Positions 34,767 through 43,182 of a stretch of 64,000 bases of DNA are shown one piece after another. The DNA is from Rhizobium sp. Root1212 (lineage in GTDB: Bacteria > Pseudomonadota > Alphaproteobacteria > Rhizobiales > Rhizobiaceae). The stretch's first letter is position 1, and each line of letters begins with the position of its first letter. The notes under the pieces were generated by a model that saw nothing but the letters and a program-made list of their open reading frames with translations, had not been told where the DNA came from and did no database searches. The position numbers and the translations under genes were made by a program. Location of the stretch: contig NZ_LMDA01000006.1 of the NCBI RefSeq assembly GCF_001424985.1, positions 39,257 to 103,256 of the forward strand, in the 5' to 3' direction.

Positions 34767-36197
34767 CTACAAAACCGGCCCGACGATGGCGAGAGCGTTG
34801 TTCCACAGGCGCCGCCCAATAGTCCATGCATCGACCTCCTCCGGCAAAATCCGTCGGCATCGCGCGAGATAGGTCTCCTGCCGAGCGCGGAGAGCGGCGG
34901 TCAGGTCAGCGTCCTCGACGAGAATGTTGTTTTCGTAATTGAGGTCGAAGCTGCGTCGGTCCATGTTCGCCGAGCCGATCAGCGTGATTTGGCCGTCCAT
35001 GGTGAGGGTTTTGGCGTGCAGCAGCCCCGCTTCGTATTCGAAGATTTTCACGCCCGCGCGAAGGAGATCGGCGTAATAACTTCGGCTCGCCGCTGCGACG
35101 GCGAAATCGTCGTTGCGTGCGGGAAAGACGATTGTGGTGTCGACGCCCCTGTTGGCACAGGCACAGAGCGCGGCTTGCAGGGAAGCATCCGGCACATAAT
35201 AGGGCGTCGTGACGAAGAGTGAGCGCGTCGCCGCATAGATGAGGGTCTCGAACATTTCCGGCATGGCGGAGTTGCGGAACGTCGGCCCCGTGGCGATCAC
35301 CTGGGCGGTGAAGCCGGGCTGTACGGCCTCCATCGGCTGGCGTAGCAGATCACTGATATCGCTGCCGCCATTGCCCATCCAGTCACTTGCGAACAGATGC
35401 TGGTTCTGGCGCACCACCGGCCCCTCGAAGCGCATCAGCACATCGACCCACGGCGCGAATTTCGCCTTGGGCAGGAATTCCGGATCGGCGCAGTTCTGAC
35501 TGCCGCAATAGGTAATGCGGTTGTCAATGACGGCGATCTTGCGATGGTTGCGAAGGTCGATGCGGCCGGTCATCGCGCGCAGGAACGGGTTGCCGATCAC
35601 CAATGCCCGGCGGACCTCCACGCCGGCCGCCGCCATGTCCTGCCAGAGCGGGCCGCGCACGAGATCGCGCGAGCCGAGATCGTCAACGAGAACCCGGCAG
35701 GCGACACCTCGCCGCGCCGCGCGCTGCACCGCTTCGCCGACCTTGGTGCCGTTGCCATCGGCAAGCCAGATATAGAAAAGCAGGTGGACGTGCTCCGTCG
35801 CCGCATCGATATCCGCCGCCATCGCATCGATGGCAGCGTTCGAATTCTCCATCAGGCGAGCGTTGTTACCGCCGATGGGGTGGTAGAAGCTGATCGATCG
35901 CCCTACGGCGAACAGCGCCTCATGTGCCTCCGCTTTCAACGGCGGGAGCGGCCATCCCGCCGCCTCTTGCGGGGTCGGCAAGTCGTGGAAGGCCCCTTTC
36001 AGACGACCCACCCTCCGCCGCCCGACATTCGTCTGTCCAAGGAAGAGATAGGCAAGCGCACCGGCATAGGGCAGCGCCATGACCATCACGAGCCAAGCCG
36101 CTCGCGATTCCGGCTGCCGATGCGGGCGCAGGAGGATATGCGCGGCGGCGACGCCCACGACGAGGATATGCAGAACAATGAAGATCACGACGGCCAT
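34767..36197 (-). CDS. cls: Cardiolipin synthase (phospholipase D family)
   Basis: The 476-residue protein has two N-terminal membrane helices (about 1-60, IFIVLHILVVGVAAAHILL and a second) and two HKD motifs: NHRKIAVIDNRITYCGSQN near residue 220 and LHAKTLTMDGQITLIGSANMD near 400. The first residues of the mature enzyme and the conserved YPLGG-like loop fit ClsA. It makes cardiolipin from phosphatidylglycerol in the inner membrane. It ends 37 bp from the antitoxin start region and belongs to the stress-type block only by position. Confidence 0.9.
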   Translation of the reverse strand: MAVVIFIVLHILVVGVAAAHILLRPHRQPESRAAWLVMVMALPYAGALAYLFLGQTNVGRRRVGRLKGAFHDLPTPQEAAGWPLPPLKAEAHEALFAVGRSISFYHPIGGNNARLMENSNAAIDAMAADIDAATEHVHLLFYIWLADGNGTKVGEAVQRAARRGVACRVLVDDLGSRDLVRGPLWQDMAAAGVEVRRALVIGNPFLRAMTGRIDLRNHRKIAVIDNRITYCGSQNCADPEFLPKAKFAPWVDVLMRFEGPVVRQNQHLFASDWMGNGGSDISDLLRQPMEAVQPGFTAQVIATGPTFRNSAMPEMFETLIYAATRSLFVTTPYYVPDASLQAALCACANRGVDTTIVFPARNDDFAVAAASRSYYADLLRAGVKIFEYEAGLLHAKTLTMDGQITLIGSANMDRRSFDLNYENNILVEDADLTAALRARQETYLARCRRILPEEVDAWTIGRRLWNNALAIVGPVL

Positions 36198-36246
36198 GTG
36201 ATTTCCTCTTCAGTCGCTCACGCAAGGCATCGGCACGCCGGCGGCC

Positions 36247-36846
36247 TCAAAAATCGATGGCGCCGATCCGGCGCAGTTCCGCCAGCAAAGGCAGCATCGG
36301 CACTCCGGCTGCAGTGAAAGCGTCGCCCTCGATCGCCTCGACGAGCTGGAGCCCAGCACCGTCGATTCGGCAGATGTTCGCGGTTTGCAGACCGTGCACG
36401 CCGATCGCGGCCACGTAGCGGCCGATGAAACCCGGATCGAGCTTCAGCATGGCGATGCCAGCGACATCGGTCCGGCGCCAGAAAACCTCGCCGTCACGCG
36501 CCAGCGCGGCGGCGACTGTGACGTGGTGCGTCTTGCCCGACAGAAGGAGAAGGCGGCGCCGGGCCTCCTCCATGTCGGCAGGTGCATGCAGGATCTCGTC
36601 GCCCAGAGAACAAACCTGCTCGCAGCCGAGAAAAAGCAGGCCGGGATAGCGCCCGCTCACCTCCGTCGCCTTGGCCTCCGCGAGAACGAGGGCGAAATCC
36701 TCCGGGGATGCGCCCGTCTCTTCGAGCGGCTCCTCCAGGGCACGATCGTCGAGATCGGCGGCCATCACCTCGACGGTGATCCCGGCATTGCCGAGCAAGC
36801 GCCTGGCGGCGGAGTTTTCCGATGCAAGGAAAATGGGCTTCTTCAT
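36247..36846 (-). CDS. Divergent Maf-like nucleotide pyrophosphatase homologue
   Basis: The 199-residue protein aligns along the whole Maf fold: KKPIFLASENSAARRLLGNAG at the start, AEAKATEVSGRYPGLLFLGCEQVCSLG, HAPADMEEARRRLLLLSGKTHHV and VEAIEGDAFTAAGVPMLPLL. The hallmark S-A-S-x-x-R loop reads S-E-N-S-A-A-R-R, and the catalytic Asp of G-S-D-Q is Glu in G-C-E-Q. Maf proteins hydrolyse non-canonical nucleoside triphosphates; the changes suggest altered or lost activity. A second, canonical maf would be expected elsewhere. Confidence 0.8.
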   Translation of the reverse strand: MKKPIFLASENSAARRLLGNAGITVEVMAADLDDRALEEPLEETGASPEDFALVLAEAKATEVSGRYPGLLFLGCEQVCSLGDEILHAPADMEEARRRLLLLSGKTHHVTVAAALARDGEVFWRRTDVAGIAMLKLDPGFIGRYVAAIGVHGLQTANICRIDGAGLQLVEAIEGDAFTAAGVPMLPLLAELRRIGAIDF

Positions 36847-36887
36847 TCCGTCCCTCCCGTTTGATGTTCCTGCCGGCTAGCCGGCGG

Positions 36888-37097
36888 TCACGCGTGATTG
36901 AGAGCACCGCCTTTGTGGGCAGCGATGTGATCGGTGTTGTCGCTCTTGATTTCGTATTGAGGGTCGTCCGGTGACGCGTGGTGGGTATGGCCCTTGTAAT
37001 CGAAGTCGCGGGTGTGGATGGCGACGATGGTGCCCGAGACATGGCCGGCTTCCGAATTCCACGTGACGTGATCGCCAATGGCAAAATGCCTGCTCAT
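36888..37097 (-). CDS. Possible internal start: stand-alone HVA1/DUF2945 protein
   Basis: The ATG at 37097 is preceded by AAAGGAG, and the 69-residue product is the full length of free-standing HVA1 proteins. It lies in frame within the NDH-2 gene, so it would be an alternative product of the same region. HVA1-like proteins are small hypothetical stress proteins common in rhizobia. The ribosome-binding site suggests that the fusion arose from loss of the NDH-2 stop codon. Confidence 0.45.
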   Translation of the reverse strand: MSRHFAIGDHVTWNSEAGHVSGTIVAIHTRDFDYKGHTHHASPDDPQYEIKSDNTDHIAAHKGGALNHA

Positions 37098-38378
37098 TCC
37101 GGTCTCCTTTGCGGGTTTTTCAGCCCTCGCTCCCGTGATCAGGCGGGCGCTGCGCTGGCCGGTCGAGTAGATCCACAGCCAGCTGAGCGCAACGGCGAGG
37201 CGATTGCGCAGACCGATCAGGAAGTAGACATGGGCGATGCCCCAGGTCCACCAGGCAAGCCGGCCCTTCAGTTTGATCCAGCCGAGATCGACGATGGCGG
37301 CCCGCTTGCCGATGGTCGCGAGATTGCCGTCGTTGCGGTAGGTGAAGGGCCCCGGCAGTGGATCGCGCTCATGGCGGGCTCGGATGACGCCGGCCACGTA
37401 GCGGCCTTCCTGCTTTGCCGCGGGCGCGATGCCCGGCACCGTCCTGCCCTCCCCTATCGCAACATGGGCCGTATCCCCGATCGCGAAGATATCCGGAAAG
37501 CCGGGAACGGAAAGATCCGGCGCGACGATGACCCGCCCTGCCCGGTCGGCCGGCACCTTCAGCCACTCAGCCGCCGGCGAGGCGGCAACACCCGCTGCCC
37601 AAAGGATCGTCGCCGCGGGCAAAAACTCGCCGCCAAGTTCGATACCTTCGGCGCTGCATTGCGAGACCGCATGACCGGTGCGCACCTCGACGCCGAGGCG
37701 GGCAAGCGCCTGCTGAGCATAGGCGGAAAGATCCTCGGTGAAAGCAGAGAGGATGCGCGGACCTGCCTCGACAAGCACCACACGGGCCTCGCGCGTATCT
37801 ATGTTGCGGAAATCCCGCCGTAGAGTCGCATGGGCCAGTTCTGCGATGGTGCCGGCAAGCTCCACGCCGGTCGGGCCGGCGCCGATAATGGCGAAGGTCA
37901 GCAGGCGCCGGCGCTCCGTGTCGTCGGTCTGCCACTCCGCCCGCTCGAAAGCGGCAAGGATGCGTCGGCGGATCGTCGTCGCATCCTCCAGTGTTTTCAG
38001 CCCCGGCGCGTGAGGCTCCCATTCGTCATGGCCGAAATAGGCATGGCGCGCACCCGTGGCGAGGATCAATGTGTCATAGGACACCCGCCGCCCGTCCTCG
38101 ATCAGCACGGCTTTTCCGATCGTATCGACGCCGATGACCGCGCCGAGCAGCGTCGTCGCATTCTGATGGCGGCTGAGGAGCGACCGGATCGGCCAGGCGA
38201 TTTCCGAAAGGGCGAGCGACGCCGTCGCCGCCTGGTAGAGCAAAGGCTGGAAGAGGTGATGATTGCGCCGGTCGAGCACCGTAATGCGGAACGGGCCTGC
38301 CGCCAGATGGCGGGCCGCCTCCAGTCCGCCAAAGCCGCCGCCGACGATGACGACGTGATGCGCGTCCATTTCCGCCAT
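36888..38378 (-). CDS. NDH-2 type NADH dehydrogenase fused in frame to an HVA1/DUF2945 domain
   Basis: The first about 427 residues are a type II NADH dehydrogenase: VIVGGGFGGLEAARHL at the N-terminus, second nucleotide fold AIIGAGPTGVELAGTIAELA near 165, and FAIGDTAHV near 300 for FAD. A C-terminal region (WWTWGIAHVYFLIGLRNRLAV) attaches to the membrane. The last 69 residues, from an internal Met, are a complete DUF2945/HVA1 domain (VTWNSEAGHVSGTI, HTRDFDYKGHTHHASPDDP). No stop separates the two parts. An AAGGAG sequence 6 nt before the internal ATG suggests the small protein may also be made alone. Confidence 0.87.
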   Translation of the reverse strand: MAEMDAHHVVIVGGGFGGLEAARHLAAGPFRITVLDRRNHHLFQPLLYQAATASLALSEIAWPIRSLLSRHQNATTLLGAVIGVDTIGKAVLIEDGRRVSYDTLILATGARHAYFGHDEWEPHAPGLKTLEDATTIRRRILAAFERAEWQTDDTERRRLLTFAIIGAGPTGVELAGTIAELAHATLRRDFRNIDTREARVVLVEAGPRILSAFTEDLSAYAQQALARLGVEVRTGHAVSQCSAEGIELGGEFLPAATILWAAGVAASPAAEWLKVPADRAGRVIVAPDLSVPGFPDIFAIGDTAHVAIGEGRTVPGIAPAAKQEGRYVAGVIRARHERDPLPGPFTYRNDGNLATIGKRAAIVDLGWIKLKGRLAWWTWGIAHVYFLIGLRNRLAVALSWLWIYSTGQRSARLITGARAEKPAKETGMSRHFAIGDHVTWNSEAGHVSGTIVAIHTRDFDYKGHTHHASPDDPQYEIKSDNTDHIAAHKGGALNHA

Positions 38379-38401
38379 CCCGGCTCTCCCGCTGTTTCAG
38401 A

Positions 38402-39214
38402 TCACGTTTGAGGCTGCTCCGGCGCAAGTACCACGGCCGCCTCCGTCGTCAGCGTGCGGAAGGTGACGCTTACCTCCACGTAGAGATCGACGGTCGTGGC
38501 GGAATGGCTGAGATAGCCGATGGAAAAATCCTGCCCGACGGTCAGCTCGAAATCTCCCCCACGCAGCGACAGGACAAGGCCGCCCTCGATGGCCGGCGCC
38601 CAGATGATGCCCCCGTCGACGATCCGCTCGATATGGTGGAAAACGGGATAGCCGTCGTCGCTGCCGCCGCTGGCCGCCGTATAAGCATCGCCCCCAAGAA
38701 CGAGTGCATAGGGACCTTCGACACCGGCAAGGCGAAGCTGGCCGACCGCCCGCGCCACCGCATCCGAATACCGCTTCACACTGGCCGGCAGCGGCACGGC
38801 GGGATTGCTCGCCTCCACGCGGATGCCCCCGATGCCGGCCGCCGCATAGCCGTCGAACACGGCGCGGTCCTCGGCGAAGGCGATCTTGCGCATCGCTTCC
38901 TTGACCGGCGACCAGTCACTGTCGAGCGCCCCGCGCTCCACATCGTCGATGGCGCTGCGCGAAAGTTGGAAGGGCACGCGCAGCTCGACGAGCGGCTTTG
39001 CCTCGCGGGTGACGGACTGAATGCCCTCCGCAGGCGGCGTGATGGGCGCGACATGGCCCGTGCCGACCGCCGCAAGGCCAAGGCCGGACGGGCCGACCAT
39101 GTCGACGACACGCCGGGCCGCAAGGTGACGCTTCAGCGTGCGTGCCGCCTCCTCCTCGATTTCCGCCCAGGCCGCCTCGGAAATGGGTGCGAGTTTACGA
39201 TGCAGGTTATTCAT
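38402..39214 (-). CDS. Encapsulin shell protein (family 1)
   Basis: The start at 39214 overlaps the peroxidase gene by 8 nt. The 270-residue protein follows the HK97-fold encapsulin pattern: NLHRKLAPISEAAWAEIEEEAARTLKRHLAARR at the N-terminus, VKEAMRKIAFAEDRAVFDGYAAAGI in the P-domain, YTLVLG-like PYALVLGGDAYT, and ELTVGQDFSIGYLSHSATTVDLYVEVSVTF near the end. It self-assembles into a nanocompartment. The cargo is the DyP peroxidase encoded directly upstream, whose tail carries the targeting peptide. Confidence 0.93.
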   Translation of the reverse strand: MNNLHRKLAPISEAAWAEIEEEAARTLKRHLAARRVVDMVGPSGLGLAAVGTGHVAPITPPAEGIQSVTREAKPLVELRVPFQLSRSAIDDVERGALDSDWSPVKEAMRKIAFAEDRAVFDGYAAAGIGGIRVEASNPAVPLPASVKRYSDAVARAVGQLRLAGVEGPYALVLGGDAYTAASGGSDDGYPVFHHIERIVDGGIIWAPAIEGGLVLSLRGGDFELTVGQDFSIGYLSHSATTVDLYVEVSVTFRTLTTEAAVVLAPEQPQT

Positions 39215-40253
39215 GGGAAGCCTCTTTCCTGAGAGAGCCGATGCCGAGCGATCCGCCGGGCTGCGATGGCGGTGGTTCGGTTGCCGGCAGTGTCGCCGCC
39301 GCAGGCACGGCATCGGGCGTCACCGCATCGAGGAACGAGGCCGGGGGAACGAAGAACAGCGTGCCGGTCACGGCGCGGCTGAAATCGAGCAGCCGGTCGT
39401 AATTGCCCGGCGGCAGGCCGATGAACATGTTCTCCAGCATGCGCTCGATGCGATGCGGTGAACGCGCGTAGCCAATGAAATAGGTGCCGAACTCGCCCTT
39501 GCCGACATCACCGAAGGGCATGTTGTCGCGAAGAATCTCCAGCGGTACGCCGTTCTCCTCGATGGAGGTAAGGACATTGTGGGCATAGCTCGGCTTGGCC
39601 ACGTCGTCGAGTTCGATGTCGGAGAGCTTCTCGCGGCCGATGATCCGTTCCTGCTCGGCGACCGGCACGCGGTTCCAGGCCGGAAGATCGTGCAGGTACT
39701 TCTGCACGATGACATAGCTGCCGCCGGCAAAATCCGGGTCCTCCGTGCCGATGATCGTCGCCGCGACGGCGGCTGCATCGACCGGATTCTCCGTACCGTC
39801 GACGAAGCCGATCAGGTCGCGGTCGTCGAAATAGGTGAAGCCGTGCACCTCGTCGACGACCTCGACTACGCCGTCCAGCCGCTTCATGATCTGCGCCGCC
39901 AGCTCGAAACAGAGATCCATGCGCGTGGCGCGGATGTGGAACAGCAGGTCGCCGGGCGTCGAGACCGCGTGATGGCTGCCGCGGATCTCGCGGAACGGGT
40001 GCAGATCCCTGGGGCGCGGCGCACCGAAGAGCCGGTCCCAGGCCTCCGAGCCGATGCCCATCACGCAGGAAAGACCGCCTTCGAGATCGCGGAAGCCGAC
40101 GGCGCGCAGCAGGCCGGAAAGGTTGGCGGAGAGCTTGCGCACCGCCGCTTCGGCCTCGCGGCCCGACGCAAGCGTCGCCACGAGGAAAATAGCGGCTCGC
40201 GTCAACCGGGTCGCGACCGGCTGGGGAACCACCGAGGGCACTGTTGCATCCAT
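39207..40253 (-). CDS. DyP-type heme peroxidase, encapsulin cargo
   Basis: The 348-residue protein has the DyP motif GFVDGTENP near residue 150 with its distal Asp, the proximal-heme region SYVIVQKYLHDLPAWN, and the family end FSRAVTGTLFFVPPASFLDA. After residue 315 a proline-rich linker leads to GGSLGIGSLRKEAS, the known encapsulin-targeting peptide of DyP cargo. The gene is upstream of and overlaps the encapsulin gene by 8 nt, so shell and cargo are coupled. It would oxidise organic substrates with hydrogen peroxide inside the shell. Confidence 0.94.
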   Translation of the reverse strand: MDATVPSVVPQPVATRLTRAAIFLVATLASGREAEAAVRKLSANLSGLLRAVGFRDLEGGLSCVMGIGSEAWDRLFGAPRPRDLHPFREIRGSHHAVSTPGDLLFHIRATRMDLCFELAAQIMKRLDGVVEVVDEVHGFTYFDDRDLIGFVDGTENPVDAAAVAATIIGTEDPDFAGGSYVIVQKYLHDLPAWNRVPVAEQERIIGREKLSDIELDDVAKPSYAHNVLTSIEENGVPLEILRDNMPFGDVGKGEFGTYFIGYARSPHRIERMLENMFIGLPPGNYDRLLDFSRAVTGTLFFVPPASFLDAVTPDAVPAAATLPATEPPPSQPGGSLGIGSLRKEASHE

Positions 40254-40310
40254 ATTCTATCCATTCGCCGGAGACTGTCTGGGCAGGGACCGGTCCGCCA
40301 CCGTGGCGGA

Positions 40311-40505
40311 TCAGTCCATGTCGCGGAAGGCGTGGCCATTGGCCTCGACGGCCTTCACCACCTCGGACGGTAGCGAGTCTTTCTCCACCGTGCCACCGAA
40401 AACCCAATCCTTCGCATCGGCAAGATCGGAAAGGCCCGCGCCGGCGCGCACGCAAAGGCCGATCGCCGGTTTTGCGGGGTTCAGGTAGAGATCGTAGTTT
40501 TCCAT
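40311..40505 (-). CDS. Small conserved hypothetical protein (64 aa)
   Basis: The ATG follows AGGATAT by a few bases. The 64-residue protein reads MENYDLYLNPAKPAIGLCV at the start and ends in VEANGHAFRDMD. The composition is acidic, with no signal peptide and one cysteine. I do not recognise a named domain. It lies between the DyP gene and the DUF2171 gene on the minus strand, with gaps of 57 bp on both sides, so it may be co-transcribed with the encapsulin pair. Confidence 0.65.
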   Translation of the reverse strand: MENYDLYLNPAKPAIGLCVRAGAGLSDLADAKDWVFGGTVEKDSLPSEVVKAVEANGHAFRDMD

Positions 40506-40562
40506 GGAGATATCCTGCGCTGCAGGAACTGGGGCGGCCGGAGGAAAGCCGCCCCGGAGCTG

Positions 40563-40817
40563 TCAGAGATCGACCGGACGGCCGGATTTTTCCTCTTCCA
40601 GCGTCACGGCGATATCGGCATTGGCCGACAGGCGCACCTTGTCACCTTCCACGCCTGCCACGAAACCCATCTCGATATAGTGGTGGTGGCCTTCATGGTG
40701 ACCGAAGCTGTCGCTTTTCTTCAGCTTGATGCGGTTGCCTTCCACGCGGTCGACCGTGCCGACATGCACGCCGTCGGCACCGATGACGTCCATGTTTTCT
40801 TTGACCTTGTCGCTCAT
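40563..40817 (-). CDS. DUF2171 (PRC-barrel-like) protein
   Basis: The 84-residue protein starts at an ATG behind GGGAGAAAG. It has the DUF2171 pattern: VKENMDVIGADGVHVGTVDRVEGNRIKLKKSDS, HHHYIEMGFVAGVEGDKVRLSANADIA, a small beta-barrel related to PRC barrels. It is cytoplasmic, with a His-rich loop (FGHHEGHHHYIE). Such genes are common in stress-inducible rhizobial clusters. Its molecular role is unknown. Confidence 0.82.
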   Translation of the reverse strand: MSDKVKENMDVIGADGVHVGTVDRVEGNRIKLKKSDSFGHHEGHHHYIEMGFVAGVEGDKVRLSANADIAVTLEEEKSGRPVDL

Positions 40818-40842
40818 GTCTTTCTCCCTGGGTTGAAATGGG

Positions 40843-41300
40843 TCAAATCATGTCGAACTCGCCCTCATGGACGAATTCCGGTTTCTTGCCGTTGAAGGTT
40901 ATGTCGCCGTCGATGGCGGAGATACGAACGCTCGTGCCGTCTCGTACTTCGCCGGCGAGGATCATTTCCGCCAGCGGATTAGTACATAGCGCTGGATCGG
41001 CCGTTTCAAAGGGCGCGCACCATAAGGCCGGATCCCAGCCCTTCTCCGCCAGCCAGTCGCGGCCGGCGTAATCGAGCACGATCTCGACCAGCGGCGGGAG
41101 ATGGATCTGGATCACATTGATGCGGAAATAGAGGTCCGCCCGGAACGTGCCGGCCTCCACCCGTTTGGCGAGGTCGGAATTGGTCGCGAAGATGAAGCGC
41201 GCATTATGCTCACTTTTCTCCATCACCAAGGGCTTCGTCGAACACGCCGAACAGGCCGACATCCACCTGCGCCATCTCGAGGATCAACCGGCCGCCTGAA
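40843..41300 (-). pseudogene. Chimeric AAA+ remnant: sigma-54-activator-like part joined to a ClpB C-terminus
   Basis: A 139-codon frame contains FIFATNSDLAKRVEAGTFRA and DLYFRINVIQIHLPPL, as in NtrC-family AAA+ domains. It then contains RDWLAEKGWDPALW, NPLAEMILAGEVRDGTSVRI and DGDITFNGK, as in the C-terminal domain of ClpB. Upstream, in another frame, comes a Walker-B-like GGRLILEMAQVDVGLFG, so a frameshift at about 41210 is likely. The ClpB part has also lost its YGARPLKR motif (reads ALWCAPFETA). No intact protein is possible, so this is a recombined, decayed gene. Confidence 0.65.
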
Positions 41301-41364
41301 AAATACCCGGCGCAGCGCAGTGCTATGCCGGGCTCAAGTCTGAGCATTGCGGAACGATGTTCGC

Positions 41365-41709
41365 CTACTTGTAAGCCGAGACGACGATCTCGATCATCGT
41401 CTCTCCACCAAGATCGGCAACGCCGACGGTGGCGCGGGTCGGCAGGATTTCCGGCGAGAGCCACTCCTTCCAGACGGCGTCCATCTCCGGCTTCTTACCG
41501 AGATCGGTGACGAAGATGCTCGCCGTCAGGAGCTTCGACTTATCCGTGCCGGCTTCGGCGAGGTAGCGGTCGAGCTTGGCGAGGATTTCACGGGTCTGGC
41601 CGGCCATGTCGAGGCTTTCATCGTCACAGGTCGTGCCGCCGACATAGACGATGCCATTGTGCTCGACGACGCGGTGCATGATCGGGGTTTTCAGGGAACG
41701 TTGGACCAT
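41365..41709 (-). CDS. RidA/YjgF-family enamine/imine deaminase
   Basis: The 114-residue protein has the Rid pattern: VVEHNGIVYVGGTTCDDESLDMAGQTREILAKLDRYLAEAG and LPTRATVGVADLGGETMIEIVVSA, with the arginine that binds imine carboxylates in PTRATVGV. It sits 18 bp after the FAD/NAD(P) subunit. Rid proteins hydrolyse the 2-imino acids released by amino-acid dehydrogenases, which fits the dehydrogenase genes next door. Confidence 0.9.
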   Translation of the reverse strand: MVQRSLKTPIMHRVVEHNGIVYVGGTTCDDESLDMAGQTREILAKLDRYLAEAGTDKSKLLTASIFVTDLGKKPEMDAVWKEWLSPEILPTRATVGVADLGGETMIEIVVSAYK

Positions 41710-41727
41710 TTTCGATACCTTTCTGGT

Positions 41728-43182
41728 TCAGTGTTCGGAATGGGTGCCCGTGACGGCGTAGACCGCATCAGGCGTGTGGGGGAGCGCTGCGATTTCCGAA
41801 AGCGGCACCGGCTTGATCGGCGGGCGCAGGCGATAGGTCCCGACCTCAGTAGGGGGGCGCTGCTGCGCATCCGCGAGAATTTCGGTGACGGTCGCCGCGC
41901 ACATGCGGCCCTGGCACGGCCCCATGCCACAGCGCAGCATAGTCTTAAGCTGGTTCGGCCCCGCGACACCGCTGTCGGCGGCCGCGCGGATGGCGCCGAC
42001 GGAAACCTCTTCGCAGCGACAGACGATGACGTCTTCCTCGGCTGGAGCGCGGAACGACGGAGCCGGCTGGTAGAGCAGATCGATAAATGTCCGGCCGCGC
42101 AGTGCTTTTTGCCGCAGACGGCCGTAGCGCCGCAGGTCTTCGGACGGTTCTTTACCCAAAACCTCCAGCCCAGCCGCAAGACCGGCAATGCGTCCGTCGA
42201 ATTCCGCAACGAGGGCGCCGCCAATGCCGTTGCCATCGCCGGCGATGAAAATCGAAGCCTTGGTGCTGCGGCCCTGCCGGTCAACAACCGGTGCAAAACA
42301 TTTCTGCCGATCGTTCCAGCCCATTTCGCAGCCAGCGGCATTCGCGAGATTTGCGTGGGGGATGACGCCTTGATGAAGAAAGACGCTTTTCGCAGGTAGC
42401 GAAACCGTCTTGCCCCCAGCCGTGAACGTCACACCGTCAGCGCGGTCCTTGCCGTTGATTTCCAGCGCGGTGACGGAACGGAATACCCGCACCGCGCGCG
42501 TCACCTTGAGGATCAAGCCCAAGCCCTTCCACACATAGGGGGATATGAGAAATGGCAGGAGATGCGGCGCGGCCTGCAACCAGTAGCGGCGCGGCGTGGT
42601 GTCGAGAATGGCATCGATCACGCCTCCGGCGGCAAGCACCTGGGAGGCGTACAGATAAAGCAACGGGCCACTGCCAGCGAGCACCGCCCGCCCCTCCGGC
42701 AGGAGACCGGCGGATTTCAGCGCGATCTGCGCGGCGCCGATGGACATGACGCCCGGCAACGTCCAACCGCGCACCGGCATCGGCCGCTCCGTCGCGCCCG
42801 TCGCGAGGATCACGCGCTTGGCATGAACAATCATGCTGCGACCGGAAACGGAAACGCGCAGTTCCGCCTCTTCGTCCTGCTGTTCAAGGCTCCAGACGGC
42901 AGCTGCGGGAACGTAACTTGCCGTGGTGGCGACGAATGCCTCCCAAAGGCTGGCACCACGCCAGTAATCCCGACCGAGGTAGGGGCGCGCGGCGGGCGTA
43001 TTACGGGTGATAGCGCGATAAATCTGGCCGCCCGCTTCGGAGTTTTCGTCGAAGACGATTGTCCTGAGGCCGAATTTGGCACATTCGGTCGCGGCAGCCA
43101 TGCCGGCGGGGCCGGCACCGACGATGGCGATATCGTAGCGCTCGGCCAGGTCTTCTGCATTGCGGATCATCTGCACTGTCAT
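41728..43182 (-). CDS. FAD/NAD(P) dehydrogenase alpha-type subunit with BFD-like [2Fe-2S] domain
   Basis: The 484-residue protein has the N-terminal FAD motif IAIVGAGPAGMAAATECAKFG, a second nucleotide fold near VILATGATERPMPVRGW, and FIAGDGNGIGGALVAEF. The C-terminal 75 residues carry the BFD-type cluster ligands C-R-C in VIVCRCEEVS and C-x4-C-x4-C in CGMGPCQGRMC. It resembles OoxA/HcnB and D-hydroxyproline dehydrogenase subunits. The gene overlaps the [2Fe-2S] subunit by 4 nt. It passes electrons from the DadA-like subunit to an acceptor. Confidence 0.9.
   Translation of the reverse strand: MTVQMIRNAEDLAERYDIAIVGAGPAGMAAATECAKFGLRTIVFDENSEAGGQIYRAITRNTPAARPYLGRDYWRGASLWEAFVATTASYVPAAAVWSLEQQDEEAELRVSVSGRSMIVHAKRVILATGATERPMPVRGWTLPGVMSIGAAQIALKSAGLLPEGRAVLAGSGPLLYLYASQVLAAGGVIDAILDTTPRRYWLQAAPHLLPFLISPYVWKGLGLILKVTRAVRVFRSVTALEINGKDRADGVTFTAGGKTVSLPAKSVFLHQGVIPHANLANAAGCEMGWNDRQKCFAPVVDRQGRSTKASIFIAGDGNGIGGALVAEFDGRIAGLAAGLEVLGKEPSEDLRRYGRLRQKALRGRTFIDLLYQPAPSFRAPAEEDVIVCRCEEVSVGAIRAAADSGVAGPNQLKTMLRCGMGPCQGRMCAATVTEILADAQQRPPTEVGTYRLRPPIKPVPLSEIAALPHTPDAVYAVTGTHSEH

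Noticed and set aside
38402..39214. Encapsulin as a phage capsid protein
   Set aside because: The targeting peptide on the adjacent peroxidase and the lack of any other phage gene show a nanocompartment, not a prophage.
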